The notes: generated by a model not told the origin, from the sequence alone. DNA of 64,000 bases from Multivorans sp965232105 (GCA_965232105.1 OZ246956.1:62001-126000); one strand, 5' to 3'; shown: positions 26,516-35,995, counted from the first letter of the stretch. Made by a program: numbers and translations.

Positions 26516-28081
26516 CTATCCAGTCAGTCCGTACTCGATCGCGTCAGACAGAGCTTCCCAACTCGCCTCGATGATGTTGGTCCCTGCCCCGACAGTGGTC
26601 CACCGCTCGCCGCCGGCGACGAAATCCACGAGCACCCGTGTGATCGCCGCAGTCCCCTTGGCGCTGTCCAGAATGCGCACCTTGTAGTCGGCCAGCCGCA
26701 TCTCGGCCAGTTGCGGATAGTGCGGCTCCAGCGCCTTGCGCAAGGCGTGGGCCAGGGCGTTGACCGGACCGTTGCCCTCGGAGGCGGTATGCGCGATCGT
26801 GCCATCCGGCACCTCGACCTTGACCGTCGCCTCGGCAACCAGGCCCCGGCCGTCGCGGTGCTCCACAACGGTCAGGAAATCGATCAGCCGAAACGGGGCC
26901 TCGTACCCGGGCGCCGCCCGCCGCAGCATGAGTTCGACGGAGGCTTCGGCCGCCTCGAAGCTGTAGCCGCGGTTCTCCAGTTCCTTGACCTTGTGCAGTA
27001 CCTCGCGGGCGTACGGCGTATCGGAACCGACGCCGGTGCTCTCCGCCAGGTGGACGATGTTGCCGCGACCGGAGAGCTCGGAGACGACGGTGCGCATCTC
27101 GTTGCCGACCACCTCCGGCTCGAGGTGCTGGTAGCTGGTCGGCTCCTTGAGCATCGCCGCGACGTGGATGCCGCCCTTGTGGGCGAAGGCGCTTCGCCCC
27201 ACGTAGGGCAGGTGATCGTCATGGGCGATGTTCGCCACCTCCGCGACGTAGCGCGAGAGCGCGGTCAGTTCGCGGAGGCTGTCGTCGGGAATGCAGGAGA
27301 ACCCCATCTTGCACTGCAGGTCCGGCACGATGGTGACCAGGTTCGCGTTCGCCACCCGCTCGCCGTAGCCGTTGATCGTGCCCTGGACCATCACCGCGCC
27401 GGCCCGCACCGCCGCCAGCGAGTTGGCTACGCCGCAGCCGCCGTCGTCGTGGGTGTGAATGCCGATCCGGACATCCGGGCCGAGTTCCGCGCGCGCCGCG
27501 TCGATCCCCGCCTCGATCTGCCACGGGAGGGTGCCGCCGTTCGTGTCGCAGAGGACCACGTAGTCCGCGCCCGCGGCGGCCGCCGCCCGCAGCGTGCCGA
27601 GCGCGCACTCCGGGTTGCGGGCCAGGCCGTCGAAGAAGTGCTCCGCGTCGTAGATCACCTCGCGGCCGAGGTCCTTCAGGTAACCGACCGTGTCGCCGAT
27701 CATCGCCTCGTTCTCCGCGGCGTCCGTTTCGAGCACCTTCTCGATATGGAGGTCCCAGCTCTTGCCGACCAGGGTGACGGCCGGGGTCTCCGCGGCGACC
27801 AGAGCCTGGACGTTGCCGTCGTGCGCGCAGGCGCTGTGCTTTCGGCGCGTGGCGCCGAACGCGCAGATTCGCGCCTGTTCGAGTTCGATCTCGCGGATGG
27901 CCTCGAAGAAGTCGGCATCCTTCGGGTTCGAGCCGGGCCAGCCGCATTCGATGTACGGGATGCCGAAGGCGTCGAGCCGCCGGGCGATCGCCACCTTGTC
28001 CGCCAGCGACAGGGAGATGTTCTCCCGCTGCGTGCCGTCGCGCAGCGTCGTGTCGTAGAGCTCGATCCGGCGAGTCGTCAC
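26516..28081 (-). CDS. cimA: (R)-citramalate synthase
   Basis: This 521-residue enzyme condenses pyruvate and acetyl-CoA to (R)-citramalate, the first step of the threonine-independent route to isoleucine. The TIM barrel starts ELYDTTLRDGTQRENISLSL; the metal site is IGIHTHDDGGCGVANS, followed by GTINGYGERVANANL. The C-terminal regulatory domain (from about residue 390) is present, so isoleucine feedback is likely. TRENISLSL-type spacing separates it from LeuA. The start is GTG 28081, about 30 bp after the helicase stop, so the two may be cotranscribed. The LeuCD and LeuB needed for the next steps are encoded 11 kb away. Confidence 0.88.
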   Translation of the reverse strand: MTTRRIELYDTTLRDGTQRENISLSLADKVAIARRLDAFGIPYIECGWPGSNPKDADFFEAIREIELEQARICAFGATRRKHSACAHDGNVQALVAAETPAVTLVGKSWDLHIEKVLETDAAENEAMIGDTVGYLKDLGREVIYDAEHFFDGLARNPECALGTLRAAAAAGADYVVLCDTNGGTLPWQIEAGIDAARAELGPDVRIGIHTHDDGGCGVANSLAAVRAGAVMVQGTINGYGERVANANLVTIVPDLQCKMGFSCIPDDSLRELTALSRYVAEVANIAHDDHLPYVGRSAFAHKGGIHVAAMLKEPTSYQHLEPEVVGNEMRTVVSELSGRGNIVHLAESTGVGSDTPYAREVLHKVKELENRGYSFEAAEASVELMLRRAAPGYEAPFRLIDFLTVVEHRDGRGLVAEATVKVEVPDGTIAHTASEGNGPVNALAHALRKALEPHYPQLAEMRLADYKVRILDSAKGTAAITRVLVDFVAGGERWTTVGAGTNIIEASWEALSDAIEYGLTG

Positions 28082-28111
28082 GAGGCCATCCCCACACGCG
28101 CAATCGTCACA

Positions 28112-31096
28112 CTATTGGGGAGATGCATCGTCCAGCCCCGGTCCCTGCAGCAGTTCGATGAGCTCCTCGCGCGAGAAGATCTTGTTCAGGCGCGGATCGT
28201 CCTCCTGGACCACGCTCTCCATCAGCCGGCGCTTGCGGTCGATGATCGCCGCGATCCGTTCTTCCAGCGTCTCCTCGGTGATCAGCTTGAACACGTGCAC
28301 GACCCGCTTCTGGCCGATGCGGTAGAGGCGGTCCGTCGCCTGGTCCTCCCGCGCCGCGTTCCACCAGCGGTCGTAGTGGATCACGACCGAACCGCCGACC
28401 AGGTCGATGCCCGTGCCCCCGGCCTTCAGGCTGCCCAGGAACACACGGCACTCGTCGTCGTTGTTGAACCGGTCGACCACCTTGCCGCGCTCGCGGGTCG
28501 AACCGGTCAGCGTGACGTAGTCGATGCCGAGCTTCGTCAGGTGGCGTTCCAGGATCGCGATCATGCCCAGGTACTGCGTGAAGACGACGACCTTCTGTCC
28601 ACTGTCGAAGCTCTCCTCCAGCAACTCCTTGCACAGGTCCCACTTCCCCGACTCGTAGTTCTCGTAGCGGTCCAGGTCGTTCACCGCCAGGGCGGGATGA
28701 TCGCAGATCTGCTTGAGCATGTTCAGCAAGGCGAAGATGTGGATGTAGGGCAACGAGCCCCGCTCGCTCCTCAGAGTCTTCATCAGCGCCGCACCCTTCG
28801 TTTCGATCGTCTGCCGGTACATGCCGAACTGCTCCTCGCTCAGCCGGCAGGTGCGGATGTCCTCGATCTTCTCCGGAAGCTCGTCCAGGACCGCGGTCTT
28901 GACCCGGCGCAGGACGAAGGGTGCGGTCAGGCGCCGCAGGTTGACCGCGTACCACGAGTCCGCGTCGAGTTCGTTCGGCCCCATGAAATCGACGTAGCTG
29001 TCGTCACCGCCCAGATAGCCGGGCAACACGAGATCGAAGAGGCCCTTCAGTTCGGTCAGGGAGTTCTCGATCGGTGTGCCGGTCAGCCCGATCTTCATTC
29101 GGGCCTTGAGTGCCACCGCTGCGCGGTAGCCCTGCGTGCTGCGGTTCTTGATCTGCTGGACCTCATCGAACACGATCAAGCCCCACGTTCGCTCGCCGAA
29201 CCGTTCCACATCGTTGCGCATCACGCCATAGGAAGTGAGCACGACGTCACCCTGATCCAGCGACTCATCCAGGTTGCGGTGAGGTCCGTGGTAGTAGACG
29301 GGCCGCAACACCGGAGCGTACTCCCGCAGCTTGTTCCGCCAGTGGCTGATCACGGTGCGCGGGCAGACGACCAGGATCGGCAGGTCCACCCCCAACTGTT
29401 CGCGCAGAATGACCATCAGGGCCATCGCCTGGTGGGTCTTCCCCAGCCCCATGTCGTCGCACAGCAAACCAGCCAGACCGTTCTCGTACAGGAACTTGAG
29501 CCACTCGACGCCCAGCTTCTGGTACGGCCGCAGAATGCTCCGCAACCCTTCCGGCTCGACCAGTGGATCGGCCGGCCTCAAAGCCAGGAAGCGGCGCAGA
29601 AAATCAGTCCGGCTGCCTTCGCCCTCGACCCGGATCGGCGCCGCGCTCGAGGCCTGAAGCCGCAGCAGCTCAGCCGACGAGAGGCGCACGCTCCCCGCGC
29701 CGCCATTGCCGGAACCGCCGTTGCCCGCCACGCTGGACCGGCCGGCGCTCGCGCGACGACCGGGCAACGAGCCCAGACTACGAAGCGCCGGTGCGTTCAG
29801 GTCGATCCAGCCGGAGGGCGTCTCGAGATACGGCTGCCCCGCCCGCTTCGCTTCGAGCAGTTCGTTCAGCCCCACGTTGCCGCTGCCGAAGCCGTATCGG
29901 ATCGACAGCAGGTCGTCCTCTTCGTCCTCGCCCTCGGGTGCGATCTCGATGTAGTCGAACTCGGTCAGGATGCCGAGGCCGGCGAGGGGATTCTCCGCGA
30001 GCGTCGGCGAAGGTTCGAGGGCCGACGCCTCCGACCGAAACGTGTCGATCGCGGCAGCCTCGAGGTCCAGGAACCTGGGTTCGCGCCAGCGCCCCTCACT
30101 TCGTTCCGACCGCCGCACCAGGATTCCCAGTTCCTCGATGTACACGAGGTCGCCGTAGCTGAAGCGCTTCCGACCGGGTTCATCGAGTATCTCCTCGCCC
30201 TCCGCGGCGAGACGCAGGATGTCGAGCTTCCGCTTCTCGTCGATCCTCGTGTCGGGACCGACGTAGAACAGATCCGCGGCTGGCAACGGCGTGACCGAGC
30301 ACTGCCCCGTCTCCGCGAGTAAAGCGAAAGCGTCCCCGACTCGCTTCCGCGGCACCGCGATCTGAAAGCGAACCGACGCATCAGAATCGGCCCGGACTTT
30401 CAGAAACACGCTGCCGCCACGAAGGTCGACCGAGGGCTCAAGCCGGACCCGCGCGGCCCCGAGTGCCGCGACACCGGAGGCGCCACCCGGGATGTCGCCA
30501 ACCTCCCGAAGCGCGTGGTAGGCGACGCGGCACCAGAGACTCCGCTCGAAGAACTGCCGGTTCGTCTGCATTCCGGCCTTGTTCAGGTGTTGCTCCTCGG
30601 GCGTGCGCATGAAGGTCGAGAGACGCTCCAGGAGACCCGAACGATCCGCAACCGACGTACCGGACGACAGTTTCCCGATCCGCTCAAGGAAGCGAACCAC
30701 CGCGGGAGACTGCTCCACGTAACGCAGAACCTCTACACCACCTGGCGTGAACAGACGGATCGGACCGCCCGGTCTCTCCTGCAGAACGCTGCAATCCGAG
30801 GCGGACGGGAGGTTGTCCTCGAAGACAGTCTGAGCGAGCCGGAACCAGCCGCTGCGCGTGAACAGGTCGAACCAACTGCCGCCGAGGGCACGGTGGAACT
30901 CGCGGATCTGGCCTTCGAGCTGTTTCAGATGACGGCAACCGCTGCGCCGCCCGGCCGAACAACTGCAGAACGTCAGTGGCCTCTTCGACCCCGCCACATT
31001 GGCGAGGTGCACCGCCGAGCCCGGCTCCGGATCGTGCGGATCCGGTAGCAGGCCGATGCCTGTGCGGTGGAATTCGAGGCGAGGAAACAGCTTCAC
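28112..31096 (-). CDS. SWIM zinc-finger SNF2-family helicase/ATPase
   Basis: This 994-residue protein has an N-terminal SWIM-type zinc motif (CSCSAGRRSGCRH, about residues 44-56), a middle region of about 450 residues typical of bacterial SNF2 proteins, and a two-lobed SNF2 motor. Motor motifs: LLCDDMGLGKTHQAMAL (I), VFDEVQQIKN (II, DEVQ for DEAH), LTGTPIENSL (III), VVVFTQYLGM (IV), GSLKAGGTGIDLVGGS (V) and RLYRIGQKRVV (VI). It should translocate on double-stranded DNA and remodel protein-DNA complexes; the biological target is unknown. A serine/glycine-rich linker (SSVAGNGGSGNGGAGS) precedes the motor. Confidence 0.88.
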   Translation of the reverse strand: MKLFPRLEFHRTGIGLLPDPHDPEPGSAVHLANVAGSKRPLTFCSCSAGRRSGCRHLKQLEGQIREFHRALGGSWFDLFTRSGWFRLAQTVFEDNLPSASDCSVLQERPGGPIRLFTPGGVEVLRYVEQSPAVVRFLERIGKLSSGTSVADRSGLLERLSTFMRTPEEQHLNKAGMQTNRQFFERSLWCRVAYHALREVGDIPGGASGVAALGAARVRLEPSVDLRGGSVFLKVRADSDASVRFQIAVPRKRVGDAFALLAETGQCSVTPLPAADLFYVGPDTRIDEKRKLDILRLAAEGEEILDEPGRKRFSYGDLVYIEELGILVRRSERSEGRWREPRFLDLEAAAIDTFRSEASALEPSPTLAENPLAGLGILTEFDYIEIAPEGEDEEDDLLSIRYGFGSGNVGLNELLEAKRAGQPYLETPSGWIDLNAPALRSLGSLPGRRASAGRSSVAGNGGSGNGGAGSVRLSSAELLRLQASSAAPIRVEGEGSRTDFLRRFLALRPADPLVEPEGLRSILRPYQKLGVEWLKFLYENGLAGLLCDDMGLGKTHQAMALMVILREQLGVDLPILVVCPRTVISHWRNKLREYAPVLRPVYYHGPHRNLDESLDQGDVVLTSYGVMRNDVERFGERTWGLIVFDEVQQIKNRSTQGYRAAVALKARMKIGLTGTPIENSLTELKGLFDLVLPGYLGGDDSYVDFMGPNELDADSWYAVNLRRLTAPFVLRRVKTAVLDELPEKIEDIRTCRLSEEQFGMYRQTIETKGAALMKTLRSERGSLPYIHIFALLNMLKQICDHPALAVNDLDRYENYESGKWDLCKELLEESFDSGQKVVVFTQYLGMIAILERHLTKLGIDYVTLTGSTRERGKVVDRFNNDDECRVFLGSLKAGGTGIDLVGGSVVIHYDRWWNAAREDQATDRLYRIGQKRVVHVFKLITEETLEERIAAIIDRKRRLMESVVQEDDPRLNKIFSREELIELLQGPGLDDASPQ

Positions 31097-31307
31097 GACA
31101 GCGTCGACAGTTGGCTTCGGGACCTAAGGGGCACGCGCTCTCGGAAACGGGGACTCGACCAGCGGAAGTGGCCGATCCGCTACGCTGAACGCGTAAACGC
31201 TCGATCCTATCTCCGATTCGGGCGACCGTGGGCTCTCTTCCAGCGCGAAACGCGCACCAGGCCGAACCCCCGGTGCTGCAGATGCCTGAAGAAAGCGAGG
31301 CTCCGAC

Positions 31308-32687
31308 ATGGGCGACGGCACCCGAGACAGGACGAGCAGTCGGCGCGACTGCATCAGGACGATCGCCGCGGCCGGCGGGGCCGCGGCTCTGGCGAGCTGC
31401 ACACCAGGCACGGAAGGTGCGCTGGAAGCATCTGACGATCAGACACCAGCTGACATGGAAGCGCGACACTTCCCGGAGGGCTATCCGCCCTATCCGTCGG
31501 CAGAGGCTACGGAGACCGCCTTCTCGGAACACGTCTCGCCCGGCAACGTCGGTGTCATGCAGGCGTTCGGCACCGAGCTACATTTCGGCCAGCGCGAGGG
31601 CGCCCGCGTCCAGGACGCCTTCACCGGGAAGTGGTACTGGGATTGCCACCGCAACGGCACGCTCTACAACCTCGGCCACCGCAACCCGGACATCATCGCG
31701 GCGGTCAAGGAAGCGCTGCACCAGCTCGAGATCGGGAACCTGCTGCTGGTCTCCGGCTACAAGGCCAAGGCGGCCGAGAAGCTGATCGCCAGCACTGATG
31801 GAGCGCTCACCGGGGTCACCTACACGGCCAGCGGCGCCGAGTCCACCGAGGTCGCTATCCGCGCGACTCGAGGCATGACCCGGCGTACGAAGCTCGTTTC
31901 GATCGAGGCTTCCTACCATGGCCACACCTGCTTCGCGATGGCCGCCGGCGACAGCGCCGACAACCACGAGCGCTATCTGCTCGACTTCGACGACTTCGTC
32001 TTCGTGCCCTACAACGATGTCGACGCCATGGCAGCGGCAGTCGATGACGCGACCGCGGCAGTGCTGATCGAGTCCTCACCGGCGCAGGCGGGTTTCCCGG
32101 TGCCCGACCCCGGCTACTTCCGGGCCGTCATGGACATCTGCCGGAAGCACGGCGCGAAGCTGATTGTCGACGAGGTGCAAACGGGGCTCGGCGCGACCGG
32201 GAAGTTCTGGTTCTGGCAACACCACGGCATCGTCCCGGACATCATGACGACGGCAAAGGGTCTCGGCGGCGGCATCCTCGCCAACGCGGCCGTACTGCTC
32301 GCCCCCGAGGTCAAGGAGTGGTTCTTCGACACCGCGATACCCCATTCCACGACCTTCGGCGGCAACGAACTGGGCTGCGTGGCGACCGCCAAGGTCTGCG
32401 ATCTGACGATGGCGCCCGGCTTCCTGGAACATGTGGACGCGCTCTCCGAGCAATTCGCCGAGGGCCTTCGCGGCGGCCCCTACCAGGTGAACCAGCACGG
32501 ACTGTGCATGGGCATCCTCTCCGAGGAGATGGGCAAGACGGAGATGACGACGAGGTTGTTCGAGGCCGGCATCTTCACCGTGCCCGCCTGGTACACGGAC
32601 GGCGGAGTGGAGTTCCGGCCCATCCTGACGCTGACCGAGAACGAGGCGGACGAGATCATCGGCATCTTCCGGGACACTGTCGGTTAG
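31308..32687 (+). CDS. Class III aminotransferase with Tat/lipoprotein-type N-terminus
   Basis: This 459-residue PLP enzyme is of the class III (ornithine/GABA-type) group. The cofactor lysine is in TTAKGLGGGILAN, with DEVQTGLGATGKF upstream and TASGAESTEVAIRATRG near the phosphate-binding site. The N-terminus is unusual: SSRRDCIRTIAAAGGAAALASCTPG combines a twin-arginine motif, a hydrophobic stretch and a lipobox-like LASC. This suggests folded export and lipid anchoring. The substrate is unknown. ATG 31308 keeps the whole signal; a shorter protein would start well inside the domain. It ends 35 bp before the ilv promoter and is not part of that operon. Confidence 0.8.
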   Translation: MGDGTRDRTSSRRDCIRTIAAAGGAAALASCTPGTEGALEASDDQTPADMEARHFPEGYPPYPSAEATETAFSEHVSPGNVGVMQAFGTELHFGQREGARVQDAFTGKWYWDCHRNGTLYNLGHRNPDIIAAVKEALHQLEIGNLLLVSGYKAKAAEKLIASTDGALTGVTYTASGAESTEVAIRATRGMTRRTKLVSIEASYHGHTCFAMAAGDSADNHERYLLDFDDFVFVPYNDVDAMAAAVDDATAAVLIESSPAQAGFPVPDPGYFRAVMDICRKHGAKLIVDEVQTGLGATGKFWFWQHHGIVPDIMTTAKGLGGGILANAAVLLAPEVKEWFFDTAIPHSTTFGGNELGCVATAKVCDLTMAPGFLEHVDALSEQFAEGLRGGPYQVNQHGLCMGILSEEMGKTEMTTRLFEAGIFTVPAWYTDGGVEFRPILTLTENEADEIIGIFRDTVG

Positions 32688-32722
32688 AGCGCTATTTCGA
32701 CCGCGCCAGGTATGCGGTCCAC

Positions 32723-32752
32723 TTGACAGCCGCTCCTCTCCTCTCCTACGCT
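32723..32752 (+). promoter_or_regulatory. Promoter of the ilv-leu operon
   Basis: A perfect -35 TTGACA (32723-32728), an 18-nt spacer and -10 TACGCT (32747-32752) predict a start near 32759. That leaves a leader of about 360 nt before ilvE. A 7-bp palindrome TCTGCCG-CA-CGGCAGA (32764-32779) would form a hairpin at the very 5' end of the mRNA. Confidence 0.65.
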
Positions 32753-32820
32753 CCCCGGCACGGTCTGCCGCACGGCAGAGCGTCAATACACCCTTACCCA
32801 GCAGGACACCAGAACCGGCC

Positions 32821-32994
32821 ATGACGCGCTTGGCACCAGAATGGCTCCGGAGAAGTGCGCGGACGCCTCTTCGCGGCACCCGGCCTGTCGCCACAGCTCG
32901 CGCGCTGCCGCGACAGGTCGCCGACCTCCGCGTTCACGCCGGCCTCCTGCTCCTGATTCTGGTTCTGGTCCTTGTAGTCCAGGGGGCTAACTAG
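32821..32994 (+). CDS. BCAA leader peptide controlling the ilv-leu operon
   Basis: A 57-codon open frame (ATG 32821, TAG 32992-32994) ends in HAGLLLLILVLVLVVQGAN. Twelve consecutive codons specify only Leu, Ile or Val, the three end products of the operon downstream. This is the hallmark of a transcription attenuation leader. The run of control codons ends just before the 5' arm of the antiterminator, so a ribosome stalled on them would leave that arm free. The length is greater than enteric leaders and the ribosome site is weak, so the true start may differ. An internal stem CCTGTCGC/GCGACAGG (32884-32891 with 32910-32917) could be the pause hairpin. Confidence 0.8.
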   Translation: MTRLAPEWLRRSARTPLRGTRPVATARALPRQVADLRVHAGLLLLILVLVLVVQGAN

Positions 32995-33052
32995 GCGCAC
33001 CAACCGGAAACTGACCGACCTAGAGCCCCCAGCACCGCCTGGGGGCTTTTTT
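32982..33052 (+). promoter_or_regulatory. Transcription attenuator of the ilv-leu operon
   Basis: Two exclusive structures are visible. Terminator: AGCCCCCAG (33024-33032), loop CACCGC, CTGGGGGCT (33039-33047), then a run of six Ts (33047-33052). Antiterminator: GGGGGCT-AA-CTAGG (32982-32995) pairs with CCTAGAGCCCCC (33019-33030), a 12-bp stem with a 2-nt bulge, which sequesters the terminator's 5' arm. The leader stop codon TAG lies inside the antiterminator arm. A ribosome that finishes the leader would therefore cover it and allow termination. Starvation for Leu, Ile or Val should favour readthrough. Confidence 0.85.
33024..33052 (+). terminator. Rho-independent terminator of the attenuator
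   Basis: A 9-bp perfect GC-rich stem with a 6-nt loop is followed directly by TTTTTT. It lies 66 bp before the ilvE start and downstream of the leader peptide, so it is conditional and not an end-of-gene terminator. Confidence 0.9.
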
Positions 33053-33118
33053 GGTTAGGAACCCGGAAAACGACGATGAACCACCCCAACCTCTTCGGCC
33101 GCTATCGGAGAAAGCCGC

Positions 33119-34075
33119 ATGCCCATCGAACGATCTGAGTGGATCTGGATCGACGACCAGTGGAAGCCCTGGGACGAGGCCACTGTGCACCTCACCACCC
33201 ACGGCCTGCACTACGGCTCTTCGGTTTTCGAGGGCATTCGCGCCTACGACACCGGCGAAACGACGGCGATCTTCCGCCTCGGCCCCCACATCCGGCGCCT
33301 GCTCGACAGTTGCCGGATCATGCGCATGGACCCCGGCTACACACAGGACCAGATCGAGGAGCTGTGCGTCGAGGCGGTCGGTCGCAACCGCCTCGAGTCC
33401 TGCTACATCCGGCCGCTGATCTACCGGGGCAACGAGGAGATGGGCCTGAATCCCACCGACTGCAGCTCCAGACTCGCCATTTACGCGGTGAGGTGGGGGC
33501 GCTACCTCGGCGAGGAGGCAATCGAGCAGGGAGTCGACGCCGCGATCAGTTCCTGGCGGCGTTTCAACTCGAACACGGCCGTGCCGCTGGGCAAGATCAG
33601 CGGGCAGTACGTGACGAACCAGTTCGTGTCCATCGAAGCGCGCCAGCACGGTTACGCGGAGGGCATCATGCTCGACGACCGCGGCCTGGTCTGCGAAGGC
33701 GCGGGCGAGAATCTGTTCCTCATCCGGGACGGCGTGATCTACACACCGCCGCTCTACAACTCGATCCTGGGCGGCATCACGAGGGACTCGGTCATCACGA
33801 TCGCCCGTGACCTGAAGTACGACGTGCGTTTCCAGCCGATCGCACGCGAAGAGCTGTACCTGGCCGACGAACTGTTCATGACCGGAACCGCCGCGGAGGT
33901 CAGCCCGGTCCGCTCCGTCGACCGCATTCCGATCGGAAGCGGCAGTCGCGGCGAGATCACGCACCACCTGCAGGAGGAGTTCTTCGGCCTCGTCGAGGGC
34001 CGACTCCCCGACCGACACGACTGGCTCACTCCCGTACCCCGACTGACCGTGGCGACACCCGCGGCCGGGGCCTGA
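33119..34075 (+). CDS. ilvE: Branched-chain amino acid aminotransferase
   Basis: This 318-residue class IV PLP aminotransferase catalyses the last step of Val, Leu and Ile synthesis. Family blocks: LHYGSSVFEGIRAY near the N-terminus, SCYIRPLIYRG, GKISGQYVTNQFVSIEA with the cofactor lysine, EGAGENLFLI and LGGITRDSVI. It is the first gene behind the attenuator, with GGAGA about 10 nt upstream of ATG 33119. A 14-bp gap separates it from ilvB. Confidence 0.93.
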   Translation: MPIERSEWIWIDDQWKPWDEATVHLTTHGLHYGSSVFEGIRAYDTGETTAIFRLGPHIRRLLDSCRIMRMDPGYTQDQIEELCVEAVGRNRLESCYIRPLIYRGNEEMGLNPTDCSSRLAIYAVRWGRYLGEEAIEQGVDAAISSWRRFNSNTAVPLGKISGQYVTNQFVSIEARQHGYAEGIMLDDRGLVCEGAGENLFLIRDGVIYTPPLYNSILGGITRDSVITIARDLKYDVRFQPIAREELYLADELFMTGTAAEVSPVRSVDRIPIGSGSRGEITHHLQEEFFGLVEGRLPDRHDWLTPVPRLTVATPAAGA

Positions 34076-34089
34076 CAGAGGAGGCCGAG

Positions 34090-35982
34090 ATGACCGACGA
34101 CAAGGCCGCAACGGACCGATCGAACGAAGAGGCGAACATGAGCACGGACGCAGTCGTGCTGACCGGCGCCGAGATTGTCTGCGAGTGCCTCCTGCGCGAG
34201 GGCGTCGACATCGTCTTCGGCTACCCCGGCGGGGCGATCCTGCCCACCTACGACGCCCTGACCAAGTATCCGCAGCTTCACCACGTCCTGACCCGGCACG
34301 AGCAGGGCGCGTCCCACATGGCGGACGGCTACGCCCGCGCGACCGGCAAGGTCGGGGTCGCGATGGCGACCAGCGGGCCCGGCGCGACGAATCTGGTGAC
34401 CGGCATCGCGACGGCGATGATGGATTCCTCCCCCATCGTCTGCATCACCGGCCAGGTGCCCACCGGCGCGATCGGCACGGATGCGTTCCAGGAAACCGAC
34501 GTGACCGGCATCACGCTTCCGATCACCAAGCACAACTACCTGGTCACCAGCATCGACGAACTGGCCGAGGACATCCGCGAGGCGTTCCACATTGCCCGCA
34601 CCGGCCGGCCGGGGCCTGTGCTCGTGGACATCCCGAAGGACATCCAGATTCAGACCACCGAGTTCGTCTACCCCACCGAACCGGTCACGCTGCCCGGCTA
34701 CAAGCCCCCGCGGAGGGGGCGAGCCGACCAGGTCGACGCCGCCCTGGAGCTGATCCGGGAGTCGAGGCGACCCATCATTCTGGCGGGCCACGGCATTTCC
34801 ATGTCGAACGCCAACGCGGAACTGGCCGAGCTGTGCGAACGGGCGCAGATCCCCGTCGCGCTTACCCTGCTGGGAAAGGGCGCGATCTCCGAGCGGCACC
34901 CGATGTGCGTCGGGATGATGGGCATGCACGGCGGTGCGGAGGTGAACCACGCGATCCAGCAGGCCGACCTGCTCATCGCCCTCGGCATGCGTTTCGACGA
35001 CCGGGTGACGGGCAACCTGGCCACCTACGCCACGGGCTCACGCAAGATCCACGTCGACATCGATCCCTCCGAGATCAACAAGAACGTGAGGGTCGACGTC
35101 GGCATCGTCGGCGACCTCCGCGAAGTGCTGCGGCAGCTCATGGACCGCGTCGAGCGCCGGCCGAACGACGCCTGGTTCGACCGGATCGCCGAATGGCGCG
35201 CCGACTCCGAGTTGCGGGAGATCGTCCGTCCCGCCGACGCGCCCCAGCATCCGGCCGTGCCCGAGGGCAAGCTGCTCGGCGCCCAGGTCATCCGCGACCT
35301 GTTCGAGCTGACGGGCGGCAGCGCCGTCACCGTCACCGACGTCGGTCAGCACCAGATGTGGGAGGCCCAGTACTACCAGCACGAGCTGCCCCACAGCCTG
35401 ATCACAAGCGGCGGCCTCGGCACGATGGGCTTCGGCCTGCCGGCGGCGATCGGTGCCAAGATGGCCAGACCCGACCAGGAAGTGTGGGCGATCGTCGGTG
35501 ACGGCGGCTTCCAGATGACCTCGATGGAACTCGCCACCGCGGTCCAGGAGAAGGTCAACGTGAACATCGCGGTGATCAACAACGGTTTCCTGGGCATGGT
35601 GCGCCAGTGGCAGGAGTTCTTCTACGAGGAGCGCTACAACCAGACGCCCATGGTCAACCCGGACTTCTGCAAGCTGGCGGAGGCCTACGGCATCCCCGCC
35701 ATCCGGGTCACCGAGCGCGGCCAGATCGAGGAGGCCGTGAACGAGACCCGGGCCCGCACCGGCGGACCGATCCTGGTCGAGTTCGTCGTCGAGAAGGAGG
35801 AGATCGTCTTCCCGATGGTGCCGGCCGGCGCCGACCTCGACGACATGATCCGTCGCCCGACCCCCGAGGAGTTCGAGCAGAAGCGTCGCGAGCGCGCGGC
35901 GGCGAAGGAAGCTCCTGCCGAGACCGAGGCCGAACCGGAACCGGCGCCGGTGGCCACCTCGGGAACGCGGTTCGGAGTCTGA
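34090..35982 (+). CDS. ilvB: Acetolactate synthase large subunit
   Basis: This 630-residue TPP enzyme forms 2-acetolactate or 2-aceto-2-hydroxybutanoate. GYPGGAILPTYDAL and the catalytic glutamate in LTRHEQGASHMADGYAR lie near the N-terminus. The TPP motif GDGGFQMTSMELATAVQ...NIAVINNGFLG is in the last third. The C-terminal ~40 residues (KRRERAAAKEAPAETEAEPEPAP) are a charged low-complexity tail absent from typical enzymes. ATG 34090 has AGGAGG upstream; ATG 34138 (MSTDAVV) would give a normal N-terminus without the extra 16 residues. Confidence 0.95.
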   Translation: MTDDKAATDRSNEEANMSTDAVVLTGAEIVCECLLREGVDIVFGYPGGAILPTYDALTKYPQLHHVLTRHEQGASHMADGYARATGKVGVAMATSGPGATNLVTGIATAMMDSSPIVCITGQVPTGAIGTDAFQETDVTGITLPITKHNYLVTSIDELAEDIREAFHIARTGRPGPVLVDIPKDIQIQTTEFVYPTEPVTLPGYKPPRRGRADQVDAALELIRESRRPIILAGHGISMSNANAELAELCERAQIPVALTLLGKGAISERHPMCVGMMGMHGGAEVNHAIQQADLLIALGMRFDDRVTGNLATYATGSRKIHVDIDPSEINKNVRVDVGIVGDLREVLRQLMDRVERRPNDAWFDRIAEWRADSELREIVRPADAPQHPAVPEGKLLGAQVIRDLFELTGGSAVTVTDVGQHQMWEAQYYQHELPHSLITSGGLGTMGFGLPAAIGAKMARPDQEVWAIVGDGGFQMTSMELATAVQEKVNVNIAVINNGFLGMVRQWQEFFYEERYNQTPMVNPDFCKLAEAYGIPAIRVTERGQIEEAVNETRARTGGPILVEFVVEKEEIVFPMVPAGADLDDMIRRPTPEEFEQKRRERAAAKEAPAETEAEPEPAPVATSGTRFGV

Positions 35983-35995
35983 GGGCATCACCGAA

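Noticed and set aside
26153..30322. A 1389-codon open frame on the plus strand
   Set aside because: It is antisense to cimA and the SNF2 helicase, both with clear family motifs. Long antisense frames are expected in GC-rich coding DNA, and its translation shows no domain.
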